A stretch of DNA of 64,000 bases from Trachythela sp. YZ-2020 (taxonomy: Eukaryota > Cnidaria > Anthozoa > Malacalcyonacea > Clavulariidae), in assembly GCA_016169945.1 (NCBI GenBank), contig JADLSH010000235.1, positions 224,416 to 288,415 on the forward strand, written 5' to 3'. The notes under the pieces were generated by a model that had not been told where the DNA came from, ran no database searches, and saw only the letters and a list, made by a program, of their open reading frames with translations. The position numbers and the translations under genes were made by a program. Below, one piece after another: positions 1 through 11,187 of this stretch (position 1 is the first letter of the stretch; every line of letters begins with the position of its first letter).

Positions 1-663
1 CCAGAGCTCTGGAATAGTGATTTGACAGAATGTGTTGCAAGGTTTGATCAGCTGGCTTTTAACGAGAGATGTCTGTCAGTATCTGATGAATTAATAGCTT
101 GTGTGTACCCGTCCTATATTACCTTTTTTAATGTTTCCAGTAAAAAAATAAAATCCAGGACGATTTTTAACGAACATGATTGGTTCGTGCGTGCATGCAG
201 CATTAAATATCATGTACTTGTTGAGCATGGGTCCGGTGATGTTTCCATGTGGAAAGATGGAACGAGGGTAGATGGTTGGGCAGATGTTTTTGAGAATACG
301 TTAGTGACAGACTTTCCTCCTGCCGAATTTTCTCCCCAAGGAAATAGATTAGCAGTGTCGTTTGGATATACAAACAAAATATTAATCTTTGACGTTGACT
401 CAATAAAGTTACTCTCCCAGATTCCTATTTATGGGCCAAAGAGCCAATATGTCGAGATTAAGTTTTTTGACAAAGAAAATTTACTTTGTATTTCACTTAA
501 TAAAGTGCTATCCTTTATTAATGTAGAGCGTGGTAAAATATTGACTTGTTTAGATATAGGTGATAGTCGAAAACCGATTGCTGTGTGTCGTAAGCGAAGC
601 ATTGTTTTTGTTGGCGTTGATCATGGCGAGTTCATTAAAGTACGGTTACCTCGCAAGTTGTAG
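1..663 (+). CDS. WD-repeat-like protein, C-terminal end (partial)
   Basis: The frame is open from the first base of the window to a TAG at 661-663, so this is the last ~220 residues of a longer protein; the first codons (PELWNSDLTECVARF) run in from outside and no start is visible. The sequence reads as short beta-strand blocks, e.g. FSPQGNRLAVSF followed by KILIFDVDS, which is the rhythm of WD40/beta-propeller blades, although the terminal W-D pairs are degenerate. A likely role is a protein-interaction platform, perhaps the C-terminal propeller of an NLR-like or F-box/WD protein; that choice is inference. A polyadenylation hexamer follows 80 bp after the stop, supporting a real 3' end. No frameshift or stop is seen inside. 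Confidence 0.55.
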   Translation, partial: PELWNSDLTECVARFDQLAFNERCLSVSDELIACVYPSYITFFNVSSKKIKSRTIFNEHDWFVRACSIKYHVLVEHGSGDVSMWKDGTRVDGWADVFENTLVTDFPPAEFSPQGNRLAVSFGYTNKILIFDVDSIKLLSQIPIYGPKSQYVEIKFFDKENLLCISLNKVLSFINVERGKILTCLDIGDSRKPIAVCRKRSIVFVGVDHGEFIKVRLPRKL

Positions 664-742
664 CTGTGTTAATAGATTATCGTATTAAAGTCCTGTTACA
701 GACAGTCCTGATAGCTGGTAAGTTCAACTAAAAGCGTTGTTA

Positions 743-748
743 AATAAA
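743..748 (+). promoter_or_regulatory. Polyadenylation signal AATAAA
   Basis: AATAAA lies 80 bases after the TAG that ends the WD-repeat-like frame, a normal distance for a metazoan 3' UTR. Confidence 0.45.
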
Positions 749-2537
749 CGATATAAATACGTTCGAATTTCTTCTTTCTGTTGGTAAGTACTGTGTTGCT
801 TTTTTGGTGGCAGTGTGTAATAATGTTGAACTTTATGTAATATTTAATTCAAATCCGAAAATGAGGACAGGACGGGATCTCAACTTCGAGTTATTTGTTC
901 CGAATTTGAGGTTTTGAAATGACACCTCATGCTCACAAGTCATTACTTAAACGATCAATGTCACACTAGGGTGTTGCGGCTTCAAATTCTTTTGAAGGCT
1001 TCAAATTTTTTTGGCAAAGTAGATGAGATGAGATGGAAAATTTTTTATAATCCGTCATATATTTAAACCATCCTTTGATAATCCTTGCTCCTTTTATCTG
1101 ATTTTTATTGGAAATAACAAAATCCCGCCATGCATGACCCTGGCACTAATCCTTTAAAGTGAAGTGAATCAAGTTTTGTGCAGTCCTAAGACTGAATTAA
1201 TTAACTTTACCAGGTATCCAACAATATCACCATGTGAGCAAAATAAGACAATCTGGTGTGCTAATTTCCTGACGAATTATCATTGAGTTCGATATCAGGT
1301 CAGAAAACATTTCGTTGGACTTGAGACACTGTCACCTTATCCGCATTTATTATATAAAACAGAGTGTTTTGTTGATTTTTCCGGCACAAATAAAAACGAC
1401 AATTTCGCATGCGCGATTGTTTATTAATGTATGATAATCGCACATGTGAAATTATCGCATTGTAGTTGAAGACTATTTTTCCAAAAAGTATTAGTAATTT
1501 TTTTGTTCAATAAACAGAACAATATATCGATGCTTGGAAATATGAAATTTATTTTTTGTGTTGAAAAGAATATCTTTCTTGTTCGTTTCTGGTTATAATA
1601 TAATCTATGCAATTGAATTGGAAAGGAATGTTCTCAAACGATACCATGTTTAATTTCAAGTTGTCGAGCAATCCATTACTCAGAGGCAAATTAATGTTTT
1701 TCAATGTCTAAATTATTGCTAGTCAAGTTGCATCATATAAGGATTATGCATCTTTAGTTCATTAATGTATTGTTTGAGGTTCAAGGACGTCCTTAAATTT
1801 GTTAGTTTCTTGGCGGTCAATTACAGCAGAGTCAAAGTTCTTCTGTCACTAATTGTCTGACCTTTTTTACGACTCAGCAATGCAGCATTAATTTTTCTAG
1901 GTTTTTCGTGTTTTAAAAGTAGATTGGCCCGTATGTTGCATGAAAATTTTAAATACAGTCAACCTGATCCAACATCAGCCACCATTGCCAAACATAATCT
2001 CCAAACAGACCCAACATGTTGCATTCAACAATTGTAGCATGATGTTGTACCAATATGTTGGACTCGTTTGAACGGACCTTAAAAATCGGCGCTTTCCAAA
2101 ATGAAGAAGGTGCTCTTAACTGCATGAAGATGCGATTCCTTTCCACTGAAAATAGGTTTTCTTTACAAAAAATATGAGATAAAACACTATTAGAGACAAT
2201 TTTAAATGCAGAATGTTAAACGTGTTTCGTATATTGCAATTTCGAGCGAAAAACTATTTAATAATATTTATAAGACCCGCGCTGTGGTCGCATTTTTCGG
2301 AACTGTCATAGTTTAGCTTTTATATACGTACATAGTTTTTCGTTCGACGTTTCCACTCCCGAAAAACGTTTAACAGCAAACGATTTAAAAACAAAATTAT
2401 GAAACATTAATATGCGACGAACTTTACTTTCATATCTCAACAGTCATGCCTTGTTAGAAGGTATTTATTGAGCAATAATATTTTTAACTGGATTTCGCTT
2501 TACGCCAAGTGTATCTGCAGGTGTTGATATATTTCAA

Positions 2538-2613
2538 TTTAACCCTTAATGTACCGACAGGACTCTTCCAAACGATTTTTTTCGTCAATGTCCTTGGTAG
2601 ATAAAGGGTTAAA
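2538..2613. repeat. Small hairpin, TTTAACCC ends
   Basis: Left end TTTAACCCTTAATGTACC and right end (reverse complement TTTTAACCCTTTATCTACC) pair with few mismatches around a short loop. It may be a mini palindromic element or a chance fold. Confidence 0.45.
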
Positions 2614-2979
2614 ATTGCTTCAGAAGAGTAATTTATAGTTATAGTGATCGTTCATGCACGTAATAGTTTCATGTTTCATTTCATATTCACTTTTAGCAAA
2701 AAGTATCGTATAATTGGTACAGAATTCCTAAATCAGTTGTTTTACGATTTTCTAATATTGTGTTATAGTGCGATTGTTAAGAGCCACGAAATAACAAAAT
2801 CGTGCGTTTTATGATACAAGCATTAAACCTGGCAGGATTGTAGATGGAGGTATCTGAAAATTAACCTTTATACCGTTCAGAATTTAGTTTTTCCACAATT
2901 TGCTTATTTTAAACTACTATATATGGTAAAAAATCAAGATTTATTAAGGACTTTTAAACGATTACCTCGATTTTCGAAC

Positions 2980-3069
2980 TTGTTTTGAGTTATATACGGT
3001 TAAACCTGATAAAAATATTGGATTGTCGGCAATTTTACGCCATTTTGAAGCGTAAATAACTCAAAACAA
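2980..3069. repeat. Hairpin with perfect 14-bp stem
   Basis: TTGTTTTGAGTTAT at 2980-2993 pairs exactly with ATAACTCAAAACAA at 3056-3069. A weaker outer pairing (GATACAAGC near 2813 with GCTTGTATC near 3108) suggests a larger degenerate palindrome. Confidence 0.45.
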
Positions 3070-4990
3070 TTTCATGCCAATTGGTAGATTTTCTGCAAAT
3101 ATGGTGCTTGTATCACAAAAATGAACAATTTTTCATTTAACAGCCGCCTATTAAAATGAAAAAAGAAAGATTTTCCTATAAAACTTACAATTACTTTTAC
3201 CTTCTGAGAAAGACATTAAGCTTTAAAGTTGCATTATAAGTATACCAACGAGATGTTATTGCTAATGGGGAAATGGACTCAGAAGCAGCTACGACCTCGA
3301 ACATGCTCAGCACTGCACATCAGAAAATCGACCAACTGAAAAGTATCGAATGAAAACGTATGTACATTCGTGAAGAAAATCAAACTTGGATGAAATTTAC
3401 TCGTGTTACTGTTTGCCAACAATCTTTGTCAGAGTGATGAAGTAAAAGGAATAGCGAGTTAACCAAAGGCTATGCAAAAATGTTGCAATGTTTTAAGTGA
3501 CATTGACATAGCTTGAGAATATATATACCTTCTTCCACTTGAAACCGCCTGGAAAGTACCATTTTGGAAGAACTGTTTGTGGCTCGCCTTATTAAAAATG
3601 CAAGCGTGGAGACATTTCTAAAAGCAATGTTGTCAGTTTTTGTTGCATCGCTGGAGATCATCAAGCCGCAGTAAAAAGTGAAAGATCCTTGATCAACAGC
3701 TTAAATCGTCGTAACGTTTCGTAGAAACTGACAAATATGTTACTATACATATTTATGGTTATACAAGTCTTTCGTTGAAAGAATGGAACATAATTATAAG
3801 AACATGAAATAATTTTCTGTATATTGTTATTCCAATATTGGAAACGGTTCCAGAATTATTGATCCTTAATTCAATAAAACTGCTTCGAAATCGGTTTAAC
3901 GTATATGCTGTTCAAGAATTACGTCTATATTTCACACCTCCTTAGAAAGACTTATCAAGATAACTGTTGCCATATAATTTTGCGCTAAGGACAGGAAGGG
4001 ATTATGGAATTCAATTAGGACAACTTCAACTAAACATTTATAGTTTCCACCTTAAAGCAAAACTGCACCGTACTTTCTATGTTGCGATATGCTTGGCAAG
4101 ATACCCAAGTTCGTTGAAGTTCCTTTAAAGACGTATTAAATGAAAGAAGGAATCACTCGTAATGGTCTACATTATACATCTGAAATTCGCGAACTTTAAC
4201 CTTTCAAGTGCATGTAACTGGAATACGAAAGGGCAATCTGCTAAGGAATAACAGTACATTCACGTTCATTTCCTTGTTAGAAAGACTTTTCACATATAGT
4301 TGTGTATTTGGCTATAGAAATGTGTCCAAATGACAATAATCGCGGGCTACCGCAATGTTGTAATAACGGCTCCAATTAAAGGATTTTTTCGTACGGATAA
4401 AGTAAACACAAACGTTGGTACGGCGAAACAGCACGTACGGTGAAGATTTTGTGCCACGAAATAATTGGAATCAATCATTGACGGATATATATGTTGTGAC
4501 AAAATGGCATTATGAGCTAAATGAGGCAAGATACTGTACAGTGCTCCATGCATGTGTGCGTAATTGAATGAACAGCTTTCCCCGAAGAATATAAGACGTT
4601 TAATGCATATAGATTAGAAAGAAAAAATAAGGTTAAAATGTTTAGACATTGATATTGCAAGGTCCAAATATTTAGATATTATTGATTTTACATTTTTGCA
4701 TATAGACTATAGTAACATATATTATTGTCTTAATGATAAGTTTTCCAATCTTAATTAATTTTAGAGTAAAGTAATTTGATATCACACAAAATGATAGTAA
4801 ATGTTCCAACGTTACCATTTAATGAACACCTAACTAGATAAGCTTTAATAGTTATTTTGGGTGTCCAGTTAACTTTATTTCATGTGTTATTTCAAGCGTG
4901 ATATGTAAATATTTTATATAAAATTCTAATAAATCATTTGTTTTTATTCTTGGTGCTGTTGTCATGTTTCAAATCATTTTTGAAAGGAAT

Positions 4991-5220
4991 GAAATCTTTT
5001 GACACAAATGAAAGCGATAAATCTTTTTATTTTAATTGAACGACATTTCTATGTCATCCTACATCATTTTCCAGTTCATTAAAGGTCGTTACTATGCGAG
5101 CGTTTATATAGCGAGTCCATGATGTTAGCAAATAATTGCATCAAAACGATGTAAGATGACATTGAAGCGCTCAATTAAAATACAGTTCTTATCGCTTTGA
5201 TTTGTGTCCAAATGTATTTC
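4991..5220. repeat. Palindromic MITE-like element
   Basis: Left arm 4991-5070 and right arm 5143-5220 are imperfect reverse complements; both carry GACACAAAT(G/C)AAAGCGATAA near the outer end and a form of ATGTCATC(C/T)TACATC near the inner end. No coding potential is seen and target-site duplications are not clear. Confidence 0.6.
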
Positions 5221-5340
5221 GAAAGCTTTTCTCATAAAAAACTTTGAATTTATAGATTATTGTCCAAGTTCCCGCGGAATTTGTGTAAAGAGCCATCCGT
5301 TCGTGATTTAGTTTAATTCATAGTCATTTACAGAATTACT

Positions 5341-5473
5341 GGAGCGTACCATTATACACGCATAGCTTCGACTTCATTCTTTTGAAATCTATTCAATCTT
5401 ACGTAAAGTTTGAAGTTTCTGTGTGTTTTCAAAAGAATGAAGTCGAGGCTATGCGTGTATAATGATACGCTCC
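5341..5473. repeat. Near-perfect 47-bp-stem hairpin element
   Basis: Arms 5341-5387 and 5427-5473 are reverse complements with two mismatches, separated by 39 bases. The outer end is GGAGCGTA(C/T)CATTATACAC. This has the form of a foldback MITE, or a snap-back copy of a single arm. Confidence 0.75.
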
Positions 5474-5633
5474 AATTGGTCTATTGACCTGTAATTGAAG
5501 CCTGGCTTCTTCTGGACTTTCATCAGGCAATGCTAGTCTTGGAGAAAACTCACAATGTGATTCTTAGCAAAGAAATCCACGAGCGTCTATCTGTTTCATA
5601 TCTGATAATACCAGGGCCATTTTCTAAAATTCT

Positions 5634-5840
5634 TCACTGGGGGGCAACAAGGAAATGGGACCTAACAAGAAGATGGTGAACTGGATGTGTGCGAACTTGT
5701 CGGGTGGTCTGGGAATCCTCTTCCAGATAATGTCTGTATTCTTGAGCCTCTGCGGCTTGAGATGTTTGTATTCTTGTAATCGCCTCTAGGCCTTCCTGGA
5801 TTTTCATTATAACACTCTTAATCTGAACTAGGTCATTCAT
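5634..5840 (-). CDS. Possible short ORF, coiled-coil-like, unknown
   Basis: A 68-codon frame starts with ATG and reads as a heptad-rich, Gln/Glu-rich segment (e.g. IQEGLEAITRIQTSQAAEAQ). I do not recognise it. It could be an exon or a relic of a retroelement gag; there is no supporting neighbour and it could be chance. Confidence 0.15.
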   Translation of the reverse strand: MNDLVQIKSVIMKIQEGLEAITRIQTSQAAEAQEYRHYLEEDSQTTRQVRTHPVHHLLVRSHFLVAPQ

Positions 5841-5899
5841 CCCCCTTTTTGCTTATATCAACCTTATTCTGTTGATATGTGATTCATATCACGCATCAA

Positions 5900-6245
5900 C
5901 AGGGCCGTCGCGAAGAGGTATAAGCAGAGGCGGGGGGGGGGGAGGGGTGAGGGATGGTGCAAGTATCTCATTTGCTGGCAAAAGGGCGTGGTCTCTGAGT
6001 GCTGTCATTCCTAGTTTACCACTCAATTACACGTAATTTTTTGAATCCAGCATATCTTCACTTTGACGACGATTTTGTTGGACAACGCCTTAATTCAATA
6101 GGAATTACAGGCCAGTTGGAAGATCGAACCGTGACAAAATGGCCTCGCATCATTAAGGGGTCCGGGGGGTGCTCTCTAGAGAATATTTTGAAATTTGACG
6201 CCCAGAAATGCCACTTCCTGCGCTCTGAACTGCGGATTTAGTATC
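5900..6245 (+). mobile_element. Possible G-rich hAT-like non-autonomous fragment
   Basis: Starts CAGGGCCGTCGCG, a hAT-style terminus, then runs through a long G tract to GGGGTCCGGGGGGTGC and a block with AGAAATGCCACTTCCTGC. The same G-rich vocabulary (GGTCCGGGGG, TGAAATGGCATTT) recurs at 29790-30165. No second terminus or target duplication was found, so this is a partial call. The rest of 5474-6984 shows nothing else assignable. Confidence 0.3.
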
Positions 6246-6983
6246 AATCATTTCCCCCTAAACATGCCTATTTTAGAGAAAAAGGAACATAAAAAAGACG
6301 CAGAAGTAACAGAATTGTTTTGTCAATACTTATAATACCGAGTTTTAATTATCTTAAGCACAAAAATAGTTGGAAAATGGCGTGTATTACACTTACTGGC
6401 AAAATGGCGGCTTGCGCATGCGTATAAAAAATCTCAGACACGATTGTTGTCTGAGTGAGACATCTGGTTACATCATTAATCTGTGCCCATGGGCAAGACG
6501 GCTGAAAGTAATGATAGGCGAACTTGGCCGATATCGCTGCATTTAATGCCAAGCGTGAGATAAATATAAATGTGGTACGACACAGATATGGATATTTCTA
6601 TTTGCTATATCACCCCAGCGGGTAAACCTATATTCAATATACGGACCTATATGTCATCTATACGTAAAAAAATGTATCAATACGCAATACAATCAAACTT
6701 GTTACCGTAGCAAAACATTACCAGTTGAATGACCAAGTTTTTGAGTTCAAACATTTTCCAGATGTCAAAAACGTCTGTGTATATAAAGTGATAACAACTA
6801 CTGCGTATCTCACATTTTCTTCTCCATCATACTATTTTTTCGTATGTCTTGTAAAATGCAATCTAGTGGGCCGACACAAGAAGCAAGTTTACAATCAAGT
6901 GCAAAAGTATCATTATTTTTGCACTTTAATACTCGGCACAATTGTAGATGTAGGCTCGCCCGCTACTTTGTGTCATTCACATT

Positions 6984-6984
<1 letters not shown>

Positions 6985-7018
<34 letters not shown>
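6985..7018. repeat. (TAA)n microsatellite, tail of a LINE copy
   Basis: About eleven TAA units end exactly where the BEL/Pao LTR begins. The array resumes as ATAATAATAATAG directly after the other LTR at 13096, followed by LINE 3' sequence. It is best read as the 3' tail of the minus-strand LINE copy at 13096-13650, split by the BEL insertion. Confidence 0.7.
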
Positions 7019-7260
7019 TGTACTGGGATGCCAGTAAATATATCCGAAAAAACAGGTTTCAACTCCTTTTAATAACAAAATTAAATTACAAAAACATATT
7101 TGTGTGTTGGTAAAACACTGTTTCTTCTTCGCACGCCGTATCTCTCCTCTCGCGCATGCTCCGTCCTTTTACCGCTGCGGAACGCAGGCTTACTAAACAT
7201 AACAAATTAAGATCGTCCAAAAGGCGATCGCAGCGATAATAAATGCAACAACCCAATACA
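7019..7260 (-). repeat. 3' LTR of BEL/Pao element
   Basis: On the plus strand it begins TGTACTGGGATGCC and ends CAACAACCCAATACA. It matches 12854-13095 base for base as far as I can read. The inner neighbour (7261-7290) differs from the outer neighbour of the other LTR, fixing the boundary. Confidence 0.9.
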
Positions 7261-7370
7261 CCGGAAGGACGGGGGTTGATGCGATCGCGTCTATAACAAA
7301 TGTGAATGTAAATTACTATCAAGCTACATTGTTCAATTAACATAACTGTTACTGTCCTGTTCATAAATTT

Positions 7371-10300
7371 TTACTTTGTTTCTAACTCGGTTTCTGGATC
7401 ATGATCTGCTGGTACTAATAAGGCTAATCGCTGAACACTTCGAGACACGACGACAGCCTCATTATGTCCTTTGTATTCTTGTACTTTCTTTCCGATTTCA
7501 AAGTTCTTGTACATAACAGACGCTCGACGAACTTTCCCATCTTGACTGGGAAACACTTCTTGAACTAATCCTAAACGGTATTCTCCACGCATAGTGTTCC
7601 GGTCTGCTATTATTACAACATCTCCACGACGCAGGTTGCGGTTGGCTGTATTCCACTTGCGACGTATAACCAAAGCTGGGGCGTATAACTCCGTCCACTT
7701 CTTCCAGAACTCGTCTATCACGGCTTGAACGACATGATAACGCTTTCTTGGATTACTGTTAGGCTGCCATCCACCAGGGTTCTTTGCCGTTGCTCTACCG
7801 AGTGTCAGCCAGTCGGCTGTATTGTGTTGCCCAGACATCCAAGCCCAGCAAGTCAGATCTCCATCAGTGGCAGCTTGAATTTCTCCGATTCGTACTCCCT
7901 CGTAAACTTTGAAGCGTGTGCTAGTCTTGTTGATCATACTCAAGACTGTTTCTGAGTCCACGATTTGTAGAACTCTCTCAAAGTCGAACCTCATTTCTTT
8001 CTCGATGACTTTCCTTCCTCTTTTGGACAGAACAGCAGCGTTTAGCTCCATCTGAGGTGTAGATAACTTATTGATTGGAGCAATTCGGCACTTCGCCATG
8101 ATAAGTCGGCACCAGAAGCCTCCATTCTCCACTTTCCATCGTATGTAAGCTGCAAATCCATACGCGAGATCACTGCCATCACTTAGAATGATTAACCATG
8201 GGCGGCCAACACTATCGATAGGTCGTAGGCATCGCTCCAAACACAAACGCTGAAGATTGAAAAGAGCAGCAAAGAAGTTGGACCATTTGTTGCAAAGATC
8301 CGCAGGAAGTGGATCGTCCCATCCGAGCTTGCGGGTCCAGGTTTCGCGTAAGTGTATCTTAGCTAGCAAAGTAAATGGGCAGATCAGCCCGAGTGGATCA
8401 TAAATCTTCATTACTTGCTCAAGAACGATTCTTCTTGTTAACACATTGGGTAATGCACTAGGTAGTTCGCTTTCTGACAGGTTTGGGCCGGTGCGAACTC
8501 CACGTTTCTTGCTACTGAAATTCAGAGTAACTTCGTAGTTGATAGTGTCTCTCTCTGGATTCCATCCCAGACCAAGAACGCGCAAGTTCTCATCAGTTCC
8601 TTTTAACATTATTATTCCTTGGTCTGAGCTTTCAACACTCTTTTCTGGTACGTCCACTATAAGCAACTCTTGATTTGCACGAGGTCTTGATTCGCCACTA
8701 AATTGCCAGCACTTGACGGAAAATCCTCCTTTGGCGAGAATATCCTCTGCTTCCTTGGCAATCTTTAACGCATCGGGTTTACTTGGACGTGAGTCGATCA
8801 AGTCATCCACGTAACTGGAATGCTTTAGGAGATTTGCGGCTTGTGGACTATCCTCTTGAAACAATTCTGCGGTCTTGTACACAGCTTCCGTGCTGATGGC
8901 AGGGGCTGGTGTGTCGCCCATGTTGACTCGTTGTATTACGTAAATGTCTGGTGGGCGATGCTGCTGTAAATCTCGCCATAGGAAACGGTGACAATGCTGT
9001 TCCACGGTCTTCAAATGAACGGAGTTAAACATCTTCCTAATATCTCCAATCAGGGCTATTCGTTCTTCTCTCCAACGTAGAAGAATGCCAACCAGATTGT
9101 TCATGTAGCTATCTGGACCTTTAGCAAGACAGGCGTTTAACGATACTCCTTTGTGCGTTTGGCTGGAGTTGAATACAATTCTTACAAGTGTGGAATTGGA
9201 GTGAGGATTTACTACTGCTAAATGAGCGATATAGAACACAGGGCCAGTCCAGTCATTTACATCCTGAGACGACAGTTTCCGCGCTACTCGACGATCCACC
9301 ATATCGTTCATCTGATTCTTGTACGTTTTAGCCCATTCATCATCTTTCTTGAGAGTACGCTCGGTTCTCTCTAACGTGGCATGTGCTGTCTGATAATTGT
9401 CAGGTAAACTTTGTGGATCTACGAGCCAGGGATAACTGGTTATCCAGCATTGGTTAACCTCGTCATACTCGAGATTTTCTTGTATCATTTTTAATTCCTG
9501 TTCTTCTTTGAAAGAGTAAGTATGTCCGACAGTAGGGCACTTATTGCAGCGACATCCACCACATTGTGGGGAGATTTCTGTGCTAAGCTCTTCTCCTCGG
9601 ATGAAGTTATCAACGTGGTTTTCGTCCTTTCTGTGACTAAAGGAACACGATGCATTGGCAAAACACTGGTATCTTTCTCTGGTGGCATCATTGGTTGCCA
9701 TGGTTTTCCCACTAGAACTAGGATGGAACTCTGGATGCGAGTCCAAGCGAATCTTGTATGTTTCCACTTTCACGTTAACATCGTGTATTTTCTTTGCAAG
9801 GTTGATGTCATACTTTGTTTCTTCGACCAAATCTAGATGGGCTCCTTGTAAACAAATTCCCAGTGCTCCACTCATGATACTTAAGTTGTCACTACATCTC
9901 GCTTCCTCTTGCTTTGGATGAAGACCGAAGTAATCACAGCCTAGTAAGACATCCACGTGTGTTGACTTTCGCTGGAGTATTTCGGGATCATATTCAGGGA
10001 ATAGCTTGACCAGGACATTAGGATCCAACTTGCTTACTGGACCAGTAATTCGGTCCATGCCAAAGGCTGTAATGGTGACCTTCTTTCCTGCACTTGTATT
10101 GATTGCAAACTCGTATTGCCAAGTGTTGTAGGTCTTCTCGACATTTCCCATAGTTGTTACATCAAGGGAGAGTTTTTTAACCTTCTTAGCTTTAATTCTG
10201 TCTGCGGCACGATGAGTGATATAACTAGCATTAGAGCCTCCATCACAGAAGATAGATACTTTTTTGCCACTGTCACTAATGGTTGCTTGGTGGATGGGAT

Positions 10301-11138
10301 ATAACGCCATTGAATCACTTCCTACGGCGTAGGACGCTGCTTCTTTATTCTCGTTATCTCCAGACTTCGATTTCTCTTCACGATCTTTTGGTATCTTAGG
10401 TGGGATGCACAGCAGGGAATGATGTTGGTCGCTTCCACATGAAGAACATGGCAGTTTTCTGGGACAGTTATGCTTTCTGTGATTACCAAAACATTTGAAA
10501 CAGGCGTTCACTTGCTTTAATAGCTCATATCTGCCATCTTTGCCGCTGACAGACAATTTTTGAAATTCTTTGCAGTGTTCGGTTGTGTGATTTATGGTGT
10601 CTTTCCTGTGGGTGGGAAAGGCACACTTGTAGTAGTTTCTTGATCCGTATTTTGCACCTCTTTCAATATGGTGGCTTTTGCCATATACTCTTGGGGGGTC
10701 ATTTGCTCTCTTCTTTGAATGCTGATTATCAGCCAGACGTGCCACGACTGAACGCTCTCTTTCAAGGAACTTCATTAGAGGGGTGAAAGGTTGAAGTTTC
10801 TCCAACGATGATAAATCACGATACTTTCGTCTCCAGTCAACTTTAAGATGGATAGGTAACAAATCAGTTATGTTGTCTACGTCTCTCATGGTTAATGTGT
10901 TCAACTGGCTAAGCTCTTCCAACTGGCTGTAGGCAGATTCCACTTCATCAACTAATTCAACTAGGCCTTTATAATCTTCTTCTCTTACGGGTTTTAACCT
11001 TTGAAGATCTTCCAAAGCAGCTTGGACACTGGCACTAGTATCTTCGTAGTGACTCTCTAGCTTTTCCCACATGGTGTCATAAGCTTCTGGCTTGGTGACA
11101 TAAACAGATTTGATGCGATGTTTGGCTTCCCCTTTCAC
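7371..11138 (-). CDS. BEL/Pao polyprotein (DUF1759, zinc knuckles, protease, RT, RNase H, DUF5641)
   Basis: A 1255-codon frame that stays open upstream to about 11265; the first codon shown is GTG, so this is not a true start but the continuation of gag. Residue positions: DUF1759-like gag segment 1-145; zinc-binding Cys/His clusters 172-244 (CFKCFGNHRKHNC then CSSCGSDQHHSLLC); DUF1758-type aspartic protease around FCDGGSNASYI (297-307); reverse transcriptase about 640-800 with SSYVDDLID (catalytic YVDD 776-779); Peptidase_A17/RNase H region with ILSDGSDLAYG (about 984), KLSTPQMELNA (1024) and HNTADW (1105-1110). Directly after ADW it jumps to the linker before DUF5641 (about 1130-1215). The H2C2 finger and the DDE integrase core that belong between are missing, so it cannot integrate unaided. 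Confidence 0.85.
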   Translation of the reverse strand: MKGEAKHRIKSVYVTKPEAYDTMWEKLESHYEDTSASVQAALEDLQRLKPVREEDYKGLVELVDEVESAYSQLEELSQLNTLTMRDVDNITDLLPIHLKVDWRRKYRDLSSLEKLQPFTPLMKFLERERSVVARLADNQHSKKRANDPPRVYGKSHHIERGAKYGSRNYYKCAFPTHRKDTINHTTEHCKEFQKLSVSGKDGRYELLKQVNACFKCFGNHRKHNCPRKLPCSSCGSDQHHSLLCIPPKIPKDREEKSKSGDNENKEAASYAVGSDSMALYPIHQATISDSGKKVSIFCDGGSNASYITHRAADRIKAKKVKKLSLDVTTMGNVEKTYNTWQYEFAINTSAGKKVTITAFGMDRITGPVSKLDPNVLVKLFPEYDPEILQRKSTHVDVLLGCDYFGLHPKQEEARCSDNLSIMSGALGICLQGAHLDLVEETKYDINLAKKIHDVNVKVETYKIRLDSHPEFHPSSSGKTMATNDATRERYQCFANASCSFSHRKDENHVDNFIRGEELSTEISPQCGGCRCNKCPTVGHTYSFKEEQELKMIQENLEYDEVNQCWITSYPWLVDPQSLPDNYQTAHATLERTERTLKKDDEWAKTYKNQMNDMVDRRVARKLSSQDVNDWTGPVFYIAHLAVVNPHSNSTLVRIVFNSSQTHKGVSLNACLAKGPDSYMNNLVGILLRWREERIALIGDIRKMFNSVHLKTVEQHCHRFLWRDLQQHRPPDIYVIQRVNMGDTPAPAISTEAVYKTAELFQEDSPQAANLLKHSSYVDDLIDSRPSKPDALKIAKEAEDILAKGGFSVKCWQFSGESRPRANQELLIVDVPEKSVESSDQGIIMLKGTDENLRVLGLGWNPERDTINYEVTLNFSSKKRGVRTGPNLSESELPSALPNVLTRRIVLEQVMKIYDPLGLICPFTLLAKIHLRETWTRKLGWDDPLPADLCNKWSNFFAALFNLQRLCLERCLRPIDSVGRPWLIILSDGSDLAYGFAAYIRWKVENGGFWCRLIMAKCRIAPINKLSTPQMELNAAVLSKRGRKVIEKEMRFDFERVLQIVDSETVLSMINKTSTRFKVYEGVRIGEIQAATDGDLTCWAWMSGQHNTADWLTLGRATAKNPGGWQPNSNPRKRYHVVQAVIDEFWKKWTELYAPALVIRRKWNTANRNLRRGDVVIIADRNTMRGEYRLGLVQEVFPSQDGKVRRASVMYKNFEIGKKVQEYKGHNEAVVVSRSVQRLALLVPADHDPETELETK

Positions 11139-11187
11139 TGAGTTCTTAAGTTCGTGTGCTAGTGCAGTTTTATTATAATTTGCTGAC

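Larger units (their letters stand above)
749..4990. other. Long non-coding AT-rich stretch
   Basis: No frame here looks coding; open frames are short and of skewed composition. It holds the two small hairpins listed separately and, at about 1963-2082, a cluster of CAACAT/ATGTTG words (CCAACAT, CCAACATGTTG, TATGTTGGA) that looks like a degenerate palindromic repeat. Otherwise I see nothing assignable. Confidence 0.5.
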
